Shown one piece after another: positions 8,425 through 17,921 of a stretch of DNA of 17,921 nt (the stretch's first letter is position 1; every line of letters begins with the position of its first letter). Under the pieces are notes generated by a model. It did not search any database. It was not told where the DNA came from and saw nothing but the letters and a program-made list of their open reading frames with translations. Where the stretch lies: positions 1-17,921 of the forward strand of contig JAJPZL010000431.1 of NCBI GenBank assembly GCA_021204375.1. Direction: 5' to 3'. The position numbers and the translations under genes are program-made. The DNA comes from Bacteroides sp. Its GTDB lineage: Bacteria > Bacteroidota > Bacteroidia > Bacteroidales > Bacteroidaceae.

Positions 8425-11422
8425 TTAAAAAGATATTTGTGCACCAAATGTTACCCCTTTAGGATTGGGGAATGCTCCACCATCGTAACCTCTCATCCAG
8501 ATGTTTGAATTCAGGAACTCCGGATCCAGGCCCGTATAGCTGGTAAATGTCAACAAATTCTGCCCATTTACATAGATCCGTATGTTATGGAATACATTCT
8601 TTAAAAGTGATTTGGGCAGATTATATCCCAAAGCAGCTTGTTTCAGGCGAAGGTAATTTCCATTCTCTAACCAACGATCCTGGTATCCGATCACGTTACG
8701 GGTATCATCATAGATAGGACGCGGATCTTTTGCGTTCGGATTTTCCGGGGTCCATAGATCGTAATTAGCCCGATAACTGGAGTTATCGGCAAAGAGGTTA
8801 TAGGAAGAACGCGGACCATTGAATAATTTATGCCCGAACGCACCGGCAAACTGTAACTGAAGATCAAAACCTTTGTACTCAAAATTAAAGTTCATCCCCA
8901 GCTCAAATTTCGGAGTGCCTGTTCCACAATATTACCGGTCGTCATCAGCCGTGATCTTGCTATCTCCGTTCACATCAATGTACTTCACATCCCCTGCCTG
9001 AGGAATATATCCACCCACAGTGATAGGCTTACCATCAGCCGTTACATGGGCTGCAGCTTCTTCGGCCGTACGGAAAATACCATCTGTCTTCACCAGGTAC
9101 CAGTCACCGATAGATCCTCCCACCAGCGATTTGGTGTTCCATTCCGAAAATCCATCCTGGCCGTACCCCAGGCTTACGATCTTATTGGTTATGTAAGAAC
9201 CATTGATGTTCACACCATACTTAAAGTCTTTCCCTATTCTATCATTCCAGGTAACAGAGAACTCAATACCTTTATTCCGCAGAGTAGCAGCATTTACATA
9301 GGGCGCGCCTCCGTTGTGACCGGTCGACGAAAGGATTTCCATCGGGGTCAATACATCTTTGGTCTCTTTATTGAAATAATCCGCTGATACCATCAATCGA
9401 TTCTGCAGCATTACCAGATCGAATCCAAGGTTCAGCTGCGTCATCTTTTCCCATTTCAGGTCGTGGTTTTTCAGTTCTATCTGTGTCATCCCTGTAACTA
9501 CCTGGTCGCCAAAAACAGCCTGGGGAAAATTATTGATCATTTCCACCCAATCCCAGTACCCAATGTTCGAAGTACCCAGCATACCGTAGTTTCCTCTTAT
9601 CTTCAGGTCATCGATCCAGGGCACATCAAAGAATTTTTCCTGGCTGATCCTCCATCCGGCAGAGAAGGAGGGGAAGTAGCCCGTGTTATGTTCCGGCGCA
9701 AATTTGGATGACTGGTCACGTCTGATCGTGAAACTCAACAGATAACGCTGATCATAATTGTAGTTAACACGTCCGAATACAGAAAAGAGTCTCTCCATAT
9801 CCCGGTAACCTCCTGTCTTAGGATCGTCTACTACCGCATCCAGGTATTCATAATAGTTACCATTCGAACTGTTCATCAGTACATTGGTCTTGGTACCCCA
9901 TATCCGTTCGTAATTATTGTCGGTATAACTGGTACCCAATACGGCAGAAATATCATGTTTTCCAAAAACTTTGTTATACTCCAGGGTATTATTAAATACA
10001 AAACCCTGCGACTGCGCCTGACGCTTGGTCAGTGAAGAGGGATCTTCCGGTAACTGGTAGGACTAGGAACCCTCTTTACGCAGATACGTATATTTATCAT
10101 TACTGAAATCAAAACCAAAATTAAAACGGTATTTCAACGATTTAAATGCCGATAGTTCGGCAAACAGATTTCCACGTATTCTTAAATTACTGTTTGTCGT
10201 ATTTTCAAAATCCTCTTTCGCCACCGGGTTTGTTCCGAAAGTAACATCTTTGGTACCATCCCCATATCCATAACCTCCATGGTTGTTTTCGTCATATACA
10301 GGGATCGTAGGCAACATACGATACACATCAATGATCGGGTTGGTATTGAGTTCATCTACCTGGAAGTGGCTTACTGCCAGATTTTCTCCAACTGTAACTG
10401 TGAAATGTTTTCCAAAGTCCCGGAAGGCAGAGGTATTGGCACGGAAGGTCAGCCTTTCACTCTTTGTTCCGATGGTAGTTCCTGTGTTACCCTGGTAGTT
10501 ACCCGATATAAAGTATCTGCTCTCTTTGTTCCCTCCCGATAAAGAGAGGTTATGGTCCGTTACAATTCCGTTCTTAAAGGTTACATCCTGCCAGTCGGTA
10601 TTCGCGTCACCGTGAGTCGCAGACTGTTTTTTTACCGTTGTAAAAAGCATAGTCGTTCAGCATGATCCACTGATCCCGGTCGGCCAGATTATAGCGGGGT
10701 AGCCACTGAATAGTGGTTTGTGTAGAGGCATCCACTTTCATTTTTCCCTCTTTTCCCTGTTTGGTTATAATAATAATAACCCTGTTACCGGCACGTGAAC
10801 TATAGATAGCCGCGGCCGAAGTATCTTTCAATACCTGGATTGTTTCAATATCATTGAAGTTGAAATCGCGGTTGGCTCCCGAAGCTATTCCGTCCACAAT
10901 ATAGAGCGGATCGCTGTTACCGAAAGTTCCGGCACCACGGATCACCACTTTTCCCTCGTTTCCCGGCGAGCCGGCTGTACGTACATTGATCCCTGCCAGT
11001 CCACCCAGAGCATCTCCTACAGTTCCGGTTACCGTTTTATTTTTCATGTCATCGGGATTAAATACCGACACCGCACCGGTCAGGTCGGCTTTCCGGATCC
11101 TCTGATAACCGATAACTACCATCTCTTCCAGTTGCTGACTATCATCTAACAGAGTAATGTTGATCACACCCTGTCCTATAAATCTCACCTCCTGTGTCAT
11201 CATTCCCAGGTAAGAGAATACCAGTGTTTCTCCATTATCTACCTGCAAAGAGTAGTTCCCTTCCAGATCGGTCACCACACCTCTGGTGGTGCCTTTAACA
11301 TGCACATTAACCCCGATCAGAGGTTCGTTATCGTTGTCCGTTACACTCCCTTTCACCACATTCTGGGCGAAAGCTGTTACGGAGCACAGTAAAAATAGAA
11401 ATATTGCAATTTGTTTTGACAT
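8425..11422 (-). CDS. susC-like: SusC-family TonB-dependent outer-membrane transporter, interrupted
   Basis: This imports oligosaccharides across the outer membrane with SusD, using TonB energy. From ATG 11422 it has a signal peptide (about 1-20), a carboxypeptidase-regulatory-like domain (VKGSVTDNDNEPLIGVNVHVKGTT, about 23-95), a TonB-box region (EEMVVIGYQ), a plug domain (NSDPLYIVDGI) and a barrel ending in the aromatic SusC C-terminus (GVTFGAQISF). Lesions are an extra A in the run at 10627-10633 (7 instead of 6 between GGT and CAG), TAG at 10063-10065, and TAA at 8932-8934, where DDRQYCGTGTPKF is expected. Corrected length is 998 residues. In the plug the usual YGSRAANGVIIITTK reads YSSRAGNRVIIIITK. 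It lies 18 bp after the first GH43 gene and 17 bp before SusD. Confidence 0.95.
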
Positions 11423-11440
11423 ATAATTAGATTTTATCTT

Positions 11441-12414
11441 TTATTCAACTTCAACGGGAGTAATAATGCTATGCTGATCCATGGTGAGACCCTTCTTCCC
11501 GAATTCCACATCGATAATGTACATTAAACGAGGTTGTATCTTCTCTGAGTCGAAGTGGGCATGGAAAACATATTTCTCATTCCCTTCTTTATCTGCGAAA
11601 AGTGCACCATGTCCCGTACCAATAAGCCCGTTATCCGGTTTGTAGAAAATAGGGTTATTATCACTCTTTATCCAGTCTCCCATAGGAGAGGCGGATGTAG
11701 CATACCCCACTCCATAATCCTGGCTTTCGAATATATTAGCCGAGTATATCAGGTAATAGATACCATCCTTTTTCACTAAAGAAGGTCCTTCTGTTACCTT
11801 CCCCAGCTTTTTTCCCATCCCTCCTGAGCAACAATACACTGTTTCAGTGTCTCCTCTTTCAGGGTTATCCAGTCCTGTTCCAATTCAGCCACCCAGATCA
11901 CATTTCCATCCGTAAAACGAACAAAATAGATATAAGGTGTGCCGTCATCATCGATGAACAGGGACGAGTCAATGGCTTTCTCCTCAAACATGGGTCTCTT
12001 CTCCTCTTGTACGAAGGGTCCTAACGGTGAATCCGAAGTGGCTGCGCAAATATGCTCTTCCGCTGAATAATAGAGGTAGAACTTCTTATTCCTCGGATTA
12101 TAATACACCTCCGGAGCCCAGAACCATTTATTCCCATACGAGTCCTTTTTATCCAGGATCAGTTGCGGATGGCGTTTCCATTCCTTCAGGTTATCCGAGT
12201 AGTAGGCTTCAAGACCCTCATCGCTGCTTGTTCCATACGCATAATAGACCCCATCGTGCAGTAAAACAAAGGGGTCTGCCAATACAATAGAGTGAGACAG
12301 GATCTTTTTCTGTTCAGTCCCCTCTTTCGGTTTCTGAGAGGAGCAACCCGCCACCAACAGCAATCCTCCCACTATTAACAGGGAAGAAAGAACGTTTTTT
12401 ATGTGGTAACTCAT
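11441..12414 (-). CDS. GH43-like beta-propeller lipoprotein, frameshifted in an A6 run
   Basis: This is a paralogue of the other GH43-like gene of the locus, of matching length (324 residues after correction) with similar motifs throughout. The lipobox is LLLVAGC (Cys at about residue 24). The catalytic set looks complete: Asp in LADPFVLLHDG (about residues 44-54), Asp in AIDSSLFIDDDG (about 147-158) and Glu in VTEGPS. A one-base deletion in the A6 run (+ strand T6, 11808-11813) shifts the frame after QEGWEK. With seven A the sequence reads WEKKLGKVTEGPS and continues to TAA 11441. As written, the product ends before the acid Glu and would be inactive. It starts 3 bp after the IPT/NHL stop and precedes SusC by 18 bp. 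The gene has ATG 12414 as its only credible start. Confidence 0.87.
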
Positions 12415-12417
12415 AGG

Positions 12418-13749
12418 TCACTCTTCTTTGATCATACGGATGCGATGATTAGCAAACTCCGCAACGAACACAGTATTGTTCTTATCAATGGTAAAGCCGA
12501 GCGGCTGGTTGAACTTAGCCTCTGTAGCCTCCCCGTTGGTATATCCTGCTCCCGGTGTTCCGGCAAATAAAGAGACCGCTCCCGAAGGGGTTATCCGTCT
12601 TACGATGTGGTTAAACCGTTCTACCGTATACAGATTGCCATCCTGTGCAAATGCTCCCTGCGAAGGCTGGTCCATACCGGCTTCTACCCCCTGGCCATCG
12701 TTCGATCCCCAGCTTCCGGTTCCGGCAAATCTGGAGAATCCTTTGGTAAGGCTTTTACTGGCTGCGTCGTACTCAGCACTGAGTATCCCCTGGTAAGGTT
12801 GTTGCAGAATTAAGTAGATAGTTTTACCATCCGGAGAGAACTGAACCGAGCCGTAGCTTCCGTTCTGACCTATTACCTGTTGTATATCAGCCAGCAGGGT
12901 AGCCTTTTGTGCCTCATTATCCCATACATATAGCTTGGAAGGCCAGCAATAATAGATCAGTGTTCCATCTACCGGATGAACCCCCGCATAGTTAACATGC
13001 TCCGTGATCGCTGCCGGATAGGTAATATAAGGTTTTACCACCTTAAAATCATCGGCACGGGTCAGGATACCTACGGCATAGGGGTTCTCTGCCGGATTAT
13101 TCCCATTGTCGTTCTCCACAAAAATAGTATCACCGGTCACGGAGAATTCAATGGTGCGGGGGTTATTCATTCGGACGGCCTGCCGGGTAAAGTCCACAAC
13201 CGTTTCTATCATACCGTTCCTGATACGTCTCATTCGCTGAGGTTCAATATCTGTTTCCAGGGTGTATATTACATCCTCTTTGGCATCATAAGCCAACCAG
13301 TACAGGTTCTGGAATCTGGTACTCAGCGCAGCCACATCCATATATCCGACTTCTCCGCTTCCGGCATAGTTCGATACCATATAATTAGGTAAGAATTCGA
13401 ATGAGGTGGGGTAGGTATGTTCAAAGTTTCCTACCACCACCCTGACAGGACCACTACCGGCGCCGGCAGGTACCCGCGCATTGATCTGTGAGTGTGTCAC
13501 ATTGATCACATCTGTCTCTACATTGTTTACCCACACCTGTATATCTTTAATCTTTAATCCGGAGTATTCCACCTTGAGAGTAAGCATGGTTCCTTTAGAT
13601 CCCGAAGTAGGAGAGTAAGATTCGAAATTTGCCCGGACCTCAGTCTCCTCCTCTGAGGTATCGTCGCAACCGGTCAATAAAGATGAAACACTAATGGATC
13701 CGATGATCAGTAAAGGAATCCACCGCCTGTACGAAAAAAGTGTCTTCAT
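12418..13749 (-). CDS. IPT/TIG and NHL-repeat surface lipoprotein, probable glycan-binding protein
   Basis: This intact 443-residue gene is the first of the operon after the regulator. The signal peptide ends in lipobox SLLTGC (Cys at about residue 28). Residues about 40-118 form an IPT/TIG immunoglobulin-like fold (YSPTSGSKGTMLTLKV; INARVPAGAGSGPVRVVVG). Residues about 125-443 form an NHL-type beta-propeller with repeated signatures FAGTGSWGSNDGQG, FAGTPGAGYTNGEATEAKFNQPLGFTIDKNNTVFV and ANHRIRMI. In Bacteroidales, IPT/TIG lipoproteins next to SusCD often serve as surface glycan-binding proteins, with the Ig-like modules acting as spacers; the role here is inferred from this. The ATG 13749 is about 60 bp downstream of a good -7 promoter match. 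The TGA stop at 12418-12420 lies 3 bp from the next ATG. Confidence 0.82.
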   Translation of the reverse strand: MKTLFSYRRWIPLLIIGSISVSSLLTGCDDTSEEETEVRANFESYSPTSGSKGTMLTLKVEYSGLKIKDIQVWVNNVETDVINVTHSQINARVPAGAGSGPVRVVVGNFEHTYPTSFEFLPNYMVSNYAGSGEVGYMDVAALSTRFQNLYWLAYDAKEDVIYTLETDIEPQRMRRIRNGMIETVVDFTRQAVRMNNPRTIEFSVTGDTIFVENDNGNNPAENPYAVGILTRADDFKVVKPYITYPAAITEHVNYAGVHPVDGTLIYYCWPSKLYVWDNEAQKATLLADIQQVIGQNGSYGSVQFSPDGKTIYLILQQPYQGILSAEYDAASKSLTKGFSRFAGTGSWGSNDGQGVEAGMDQPSQGAFAQDGNLYTVERFNHIVRRITPSGAVSLFAGTPGAGYTNGEATEAKFNQPLGFTIDKNNTVFVAEFANHRIRMIKEE

Positions 13750-13786
13750 GATTGAATGTTTTAGATTTAGTTATACAAATTATTTC

Positions 13787-13805
13787 CGGATCTATGTACG
13801 ATCCG
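13787..13805 (-). promoter_or_regulatory. Small hairpin in the leader of the PUL operon
   Basis: CGGATC (13787-13792) and GATCCG (13800-13805) are perfect inverted repeats with a 7-nt loop. They lie between the predicted -7 element and the first operon gene, so the stem would form in the 5' leader, about 38 nt before the ATG. It has no T-tract. It could stabilise the leader RNA, or be chance. Confidence 0.35.
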
Positions 13806-13811
13806 TGGCAG

Positions 13812-13819
13812 CAAATGTA
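13812..13819 (-). promoter_or_regulatory. Probable -7 promoter element of the PUL operon
   Basis: On the - strand the sequence is TACATTTG, an exact match to the Bacteroidales -7 consensus TAnnTTTG. No exact TTTG lies 19-21 bp upstream; only a T-rich tract (TTTTTTTC) somewhat further away. A weak -33 element fits a promoter that needs an activator, and the GTCTCA repeats lie just upstream. The predicted leader is about 55-60 nt. Confidence 0.55.
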
Positions 13820-13850
13820 GGGTGGAATCCCTTTCTCTCTTAGAAAAAAA

Positions 13851-13899
13851 GTCTCAATAATAGAAAGATTTGTCTCAGATTATTTGTCTCAGCGTCTCA
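13851..13899. repeat. Four GTCTCA repeats, candidate HTCS operator
   Basis: GTCTCA occurs at 13851-13856, 13872-13877, 13886-13891 and 13894-13899, all in one orientation. The middle pair belongs to an 11-bp direct repeat, ATTTGTCTCAG, at 13868-13878 and 13882-13892. The first two copies are 21 bp apart, about two helical turns, which suits a dimeric AraC-type activator. The array lies 32-87 bp upstream of the predicted -7 element, an activator-like position. The HTCS gene next to it encodes an AraC-type DNA-binding domain. Binding is inference. Confidence 0.5.
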
Positions 13900-13903
13900 G
13901 GGG

Positions 13904-13918
13904 CCGGGTATAACCCGG
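13904..13918 (-). other. GC-rich short dyad after the HTCS stop
   Basis: CCGGGT (13904-13909) and ACCCGG (13913-13918) are inverted repeats with a 3-nt loop. They begin 21 bp beyond the HTCS stop codon in the direction of transcription. The stem is short and is followed by CCCCTGAGACG rather than a T-tract, so it is at best a weak terminator. It could equally be part of the adjacent operator. Confidence 0.35.
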
Positions 13919-13939
13919 ATGAACCCACCTGTCGGTGTT

Positions 13940-16900
13940 TTATGAAAAGTCTTTCGGAAGTACCCCGAACTGTTTCTGGAAACACTTTGCAAAATAGGAT
14001 AACGAATTAAACCCGACCATATAGCATACATCACTGACCTGGTATTGCCCTTCACGCAGCAGCCGAGCCGCCTCTTTCAATCGTTCTATCCGCAGGTACT
14101 CACCGGGAGAAAGATCGAGTAGCCCTTTGATCTTCCGGTAAAAACTGGCCCGGCTCATATTCAACTGTTCGGCAATGTGTTCCATCTTCAGGTCCGGGTT
14201 CGCTATATTCTGACGGATCGCTTCCCGGATGCGCTCCATAAACTCTTCGTCCGGTTTTGAAATAGTAGCCATATTGGATAGAGCCACCGGATATTTGGTA
14301 AAGGTCTCCCGGAGCTGTTCCCTGCTCCGGATCAGGTTTTCTATAATGGCTAAAAGATGTTCCGGTGAGAAGGGTTTCTCTATATAAGCATCGGCACCGG
14401 CCTGCGCTCCCTCTATTTTAGACTGGGTCATGGTCTTTGCGGTCAACAGGATCACCGGGATATGGCTGTAATTAATATCACACTTCATCGTGGTACACAA
14501 TTCGAAGCCATCCATCAGCGGCATCATAATATCACTGACCACCAGGGTGACCAGGGTACTATCCAATACATTCAGTGCCTCTATACCGTTTGCGGCAGCG
14601 ATCACTTTGTAATAAGGAGCCAACTGTTTCCGGGTAAACCGCTGTACCCCCGGGTCATCCTCTACCAACAGGATGACCGGTAAATTATCTGTTCCGTCCT
14701 GTTCTTCGTTCTCCGCAGTTTCCCGCTCTTCTTCCACCTCCTTGTCAGTGGTCAATGCAACCTCAAACCTGTTTTCCTGCTCAACCGGCAACTTTACTAC
14801 AAAACAATTGATCGGTGCTTTCACCTCTACTTCTATGGAACCGTTGTGTTGCTCTGCCAGGAATTTTGCCAGGGGAAGACCGATTCTCGTACCTGTGATG
14901 GTCTCATTCCCGGAGGTGGTATACCGTACAAAAGGCTTAAAGATCTCTTCTCTTATCTCCGGTGGGATCACCTCCCCGTCATTTTCCACCCGCAACTCAA
15001 AAGAGTTCCCGGGTTCCACCCCCTTTGTCAGTAACGAAACCCGTATAAAGAAACTACCATACTTAATGGCGTTATTAAAGAGATTACTGGCAATTTTAGT
15101 GAAAGCCTCCACATCTACCGTTGCATAAAAATCGGGATCCTCTATAGCTAGTGTAAACTCATACCCTTTCTGTTTGGCCAGAGGCGAAAAACGTTTGAAG
15201 ATCTCTTCAATTTTCCGGGATACGTTGCACCTTACATAGTTAAGGATCAGGTTCTCCTTTTCCGTATGCCGGAAGTCCAGTAACTGGTTGGTCAGATCGT
15301 GCAGCCTGTCCGTGTTCTGCTTCATGATCCGCAAGTCCTCCAGGATCTCCTGGTCTGTAATACTATCCTGTGCCAGTATATTTTCCAACGGGCCCTTTAT
15401 CAGGGTAAGCGGAGTACGTATCTCGTGGGTTACATTCGTAAAAAACTGATCTTCGAATCATACAACTCCTTCTCCTTTTTCTGTTCAAACTTATCCAGCA
15501 ATATCTGTTGCTTCCGTAAGGTACGCCTTTTCCAATAGGCAATAGTTTGATAAATAGCCAGCCAGATCAACAGGACATATATGAAATAAGCAACCGTAGA
15601 GAGATAGTAGGGCGGTTTTAGTTCTATTTCCAGTACCTTTTCACTACCGTCCCACGCTGTACCGTTCGTTCCCCGGATCCGTAGTTTATATGTACCATAA
15701 GGTAGATTGAAATAATTGATCAGGGAGGATTCTGCCAGCGGATGCCACTCCCGGTCTATCCCCTCCAGGCTATAAACCAGTTGTCTGGTCTGTGGGAACT
15801 GATAATCCAGCGTAGCCAGCCGGAAAGAGAATGTGTTCTGGTCATACTTCAATACGATCCGGTCTGAAAAAGTGATGCTTTTCTGCAAAGGCGAATCTTT
15901 GTCTCCCACTGTTACCGGCCGGTTAAAAAGCAGAAAGCCGGTTATGTAGATCGGAGTAGAAGCCTCTTTCTTCCGGACATTCTGAGGATTAAAAGAGATC
16001 AACCCCTCTGTGGTACCAAAGTAGATCGTATTCCCCGGGTCCTTGTAGCTTGATTTATAATTGAACTGTCTGCTGAAGAGTCCGTCCGCTACCGTATACA
16101 GATCCATTACTCCCCTGTCCGGATGAAATTTTACCAGTCCTTTATTGGTAGTCAACCAAAAGAAACCCTCTTCATCTTCCTGGATCTGGAATACTACATC
16201 ATTGGGTAATCCATGCGAACTATTGAAGCGCCTGAAACTATTTGTCTCAGGTATAAATTTACAGAAGCCTCCTCCCTGTGTGGTGATCCAGATATTTTTG
16301 TTACTATCTTCGAAAATGCTCAGTACCTTGTCTATGGGCAGACTATCCTCTGCCGTCGTATGTATATAGTGGTCGCACCGGCCTGAGTCGGGATCGTAAC
16401 AATACAACCCATTCGAGTAGATAGCTATCCATAAATATCCCCGGGAATCCTCCTTAATATCGAAAATCAGGTTATCGTCCAGCTCCGGGATCTGCTGAAA
16501 ACTATCACTCTGTTTATCATATCTCCTCATGAAGTTGGCAGTGCCCAGGTAAATATACCCGGTAGATGCTTTATAGATCGAGAAAACATAATTATCATCA
16601 ATGGTCACAGGGTTATCTCCCGCACTAAAGGAACGGATCTTTCCCGTAAGCGTATTAATTACTTTTACTCCCTGCGAAAAGGTCGCTACCCAGAGATCAT
16701 CCCCATCCATACATAAACCATGGATATTAGAGAATTCCTGGCTGGGGGTAAAGTGGCTGAACTTTTGGGTCTCCGTATCCAGGCTAAAGAGCCCGGCATC
16801 TTCCGTTCCTATCCAGAGGGTACTGTTCTTTCCTTTACAGATCTCCCGGACCCTTCTTCCCTGGAGGGATCCGCTATTTCCCGAAGGATAATATTTATTG

Positions 16901-17918
16901 AAATAAGAATTACCACTGGAATAGTAGTTGATCCCGCCAAAGAAAGAGCCTATCCAGATACCCACGTCCCGGTCTTTAAAAAGAGAATAGATCGCATTGT
17001 CCGAAAGGGAGTAGGGATCAAAAAAGTCACTGGTCAGGTTTTTGCAACTGTTATCCTCCAGGTTATAGATATATAATCCGTTCTCCGATCCGATCCATAG
17101 CTGCGAATCCGAATAGAGAAGCAGGTTACGGACAAATACCTGTTCATCCCCCGGGTCAGTTTTAATCTCCGTACCTTTCCCGTAACCAGGTTCACCTCAT
17201 AGACACCGTTGCTTTCAGAGCCCAGGTATAGTTTGTTGTAATCTCCGAAATATATTTTTGAGATCGCCTCTCCCACAAAGGGAGTTTCCCCTTCCGATGT
17301 GGTATAAGGAGTCAGGTTCTCCGGGGAGTCATCCGTATAATAGAGTCCTCCGTAGAAGGATATCCACAATCTTCCATTTTCGTCCATAGCAAATTCCCGG
17401 ATATTATTATAAGTATCGGTCAGGTCATAATCAGAAAGTTCTTCGGAGTCCATCTTATAGTGGAAAAGTCCCGATCCCGCTACGGCGATCCATACCTCTT
17501 CCTCCTTTCCGGCTCCTATCTTGGTAACGGTCCTCTCTATTCGTTTTCCTTCCCGGGTCGTTGCACCGAACTCTTCAATTCTCTCCTCTTCCGGGTAGTA
17601 AATATAGGTACCGAAATCCGTACCGATCCAGATATTCCCGTTCTGGTCTTCAAACAAAGAGGTAATAAAATTATTTTTTAACCCGGTATCCCCTGTGAAA
17701 TTGTTCTGGAACACTTTGAAAGTAGTACCGTCATACCGGTTAAGGCCGTCCCGGGTACCGAACCACATAAACCCATGCCGGTCCTGAAGGATGGTGTTTA
17801 CACAATTCTGGGATAATCCGTTATAGATATTCAGCTTCTGAAAATAGTAGGATGTCGTTGCGTATGAGGTGTTTATAAACCCGGCAACCAGGATCAGGGC
17901 AGCAATGAGAGCCTTCAT
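13940..17918 (-). CDS. Hybrid two-component system (HTCS) sensor kinase/AraC regulator, two frameshifts
   Basis: This is a single-polypeptide regulator in the inner membrane that senses periplasmic oligosaccharide and activates the adjacent PUL. In order it has a signal peptide (1-20), a two-propeller sensor of Reg_prop repeats (NGLSQNCVNTILQDRHGFMWFGT; about 21-690), a Y_Y_Y domain (about 694-755), one membrane helix (about 774-796), HisKA with the H-box FFTNVTHEIRTP, HATPase_c (NLFNNAIKYG; ENDGEVIP), a receiver (LLVEDD; phosphoacceptor Asp in VVSDIMMP; Lys in IEKPFS) and an AraC-type HTH (about 1225-1322). A base is missing in the C3/G5 junction at 17148-17155, and one in the T6 run at 15440-15445, exactly at the H-box. 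Correcting both gives 1326 residues, normal for HTCS. The G2 box reads GTRIGL instead of GTGIGL (codon 14885-14887). ATG 17918 is the start; its promoter lies outside the window. Confidence 0.95.
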
Positions 17919-17921
17919 GTG

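Noticed and set aside
737..10065. TAG (or all stops) read as glutamine or another amino acid, as in some phage genetic codes
   Set aside because: CAG and TGG are used normally in the same genes. TAG ends the third fimbrial gene right before a terminator, TAA ends most genes at operon boundaries, and frameshifts occur alongside the stops. All three stop codons appear as interruptions. Reassignment does not explain this.
8932..10650. Separate small genes for the SusC middle and C-terminal parts
   Set aside because: The three 3' segments share one frame and continue a single SusC alignment; they are parts of one gene split by stops.

Overview
The window looks like chromosomal DNA of a Bacteroidales bacterium, possibly Parabacteroides or Dysgonomonadaceae-like (the family placement is inference). 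The evidence is a SusC/SusD pair, a one-polypeptide hybrid two-component regulator, Mfa/FimA-type fimbrial lipoproteins, weak Shine-Dalgarno sequences and a TAnnTTTG-type promoter element. I see no RNA gene, CRISPR array, insertion sequence or phage gene.

The layout is two convergent blocks. On the left, on the + strand (20-3665), is a three-gene fimbrial cluster: a major fimbrillin (Mfa1/FimA type), an Mfa2/FimB-type anchor, and a larger Mfa-like accessory or tip lipoprotein. It ends in a strong terminator (3702-3737). The rest, on the - strand (17918 down to 3844), is a polysaccharide utilization locus. In order of transcription it holds a hybrid two-component sensor/regulator (HTCS), an IPT/TIG-NHL surface lipoprotein, a GH43-like lipoprotein, SusC, SusD, a second GH43-like lipoprotein, and a large secreted alpha-helical protein that is probably a carbohydrate-active enzyme. 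From the IPT/NHL gene onward, genes are 2-18 bp apart, so this is one operon. A 190-bp gap after the HTCS gene carries the likely operon promoter and an array of four GTCTCA repeats that could be the HTCS operator. The model is: the HTCS periplasmic propeller senses an oligosaccharide and its AraC domain activates the operon; surface lipoproteins and SusD bind glycan, SusC imports it, and the GH43 and helical enzymes cut it. The substrate cannot be read from sequence; GH43 suggests arabinose- or xylose-containing glycan.

The striking property of the window is that seven of ten genes are broken in a uniform way. There are seven single-base frameshifts, all or nearly all in short homopolymers, and seven or eight in-frame stop codons. 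The stops each look like a single transition from CAG, CAA, TGG or CGA. Coding continues in frame, with intact family motifs, past every lesion, and each gene becomes a normal-length protein after a one-base correction. At least three conserved motifs also carry missense changes of the same transition type: the GH43 catalytic base (Asp to Asn), the histidine kinase G2 box (Gly to Arg), and the SusC plug. The likeliest explanation is uncorrected sequencing or consensus error. The alternatives are recent decay in a mismatch-repair-deficient lineage or slippage-based switching. Below, each gene is given with its reconstructed full extent, and the lesions are listed. Stop-codon reassignment was considered and rejected.
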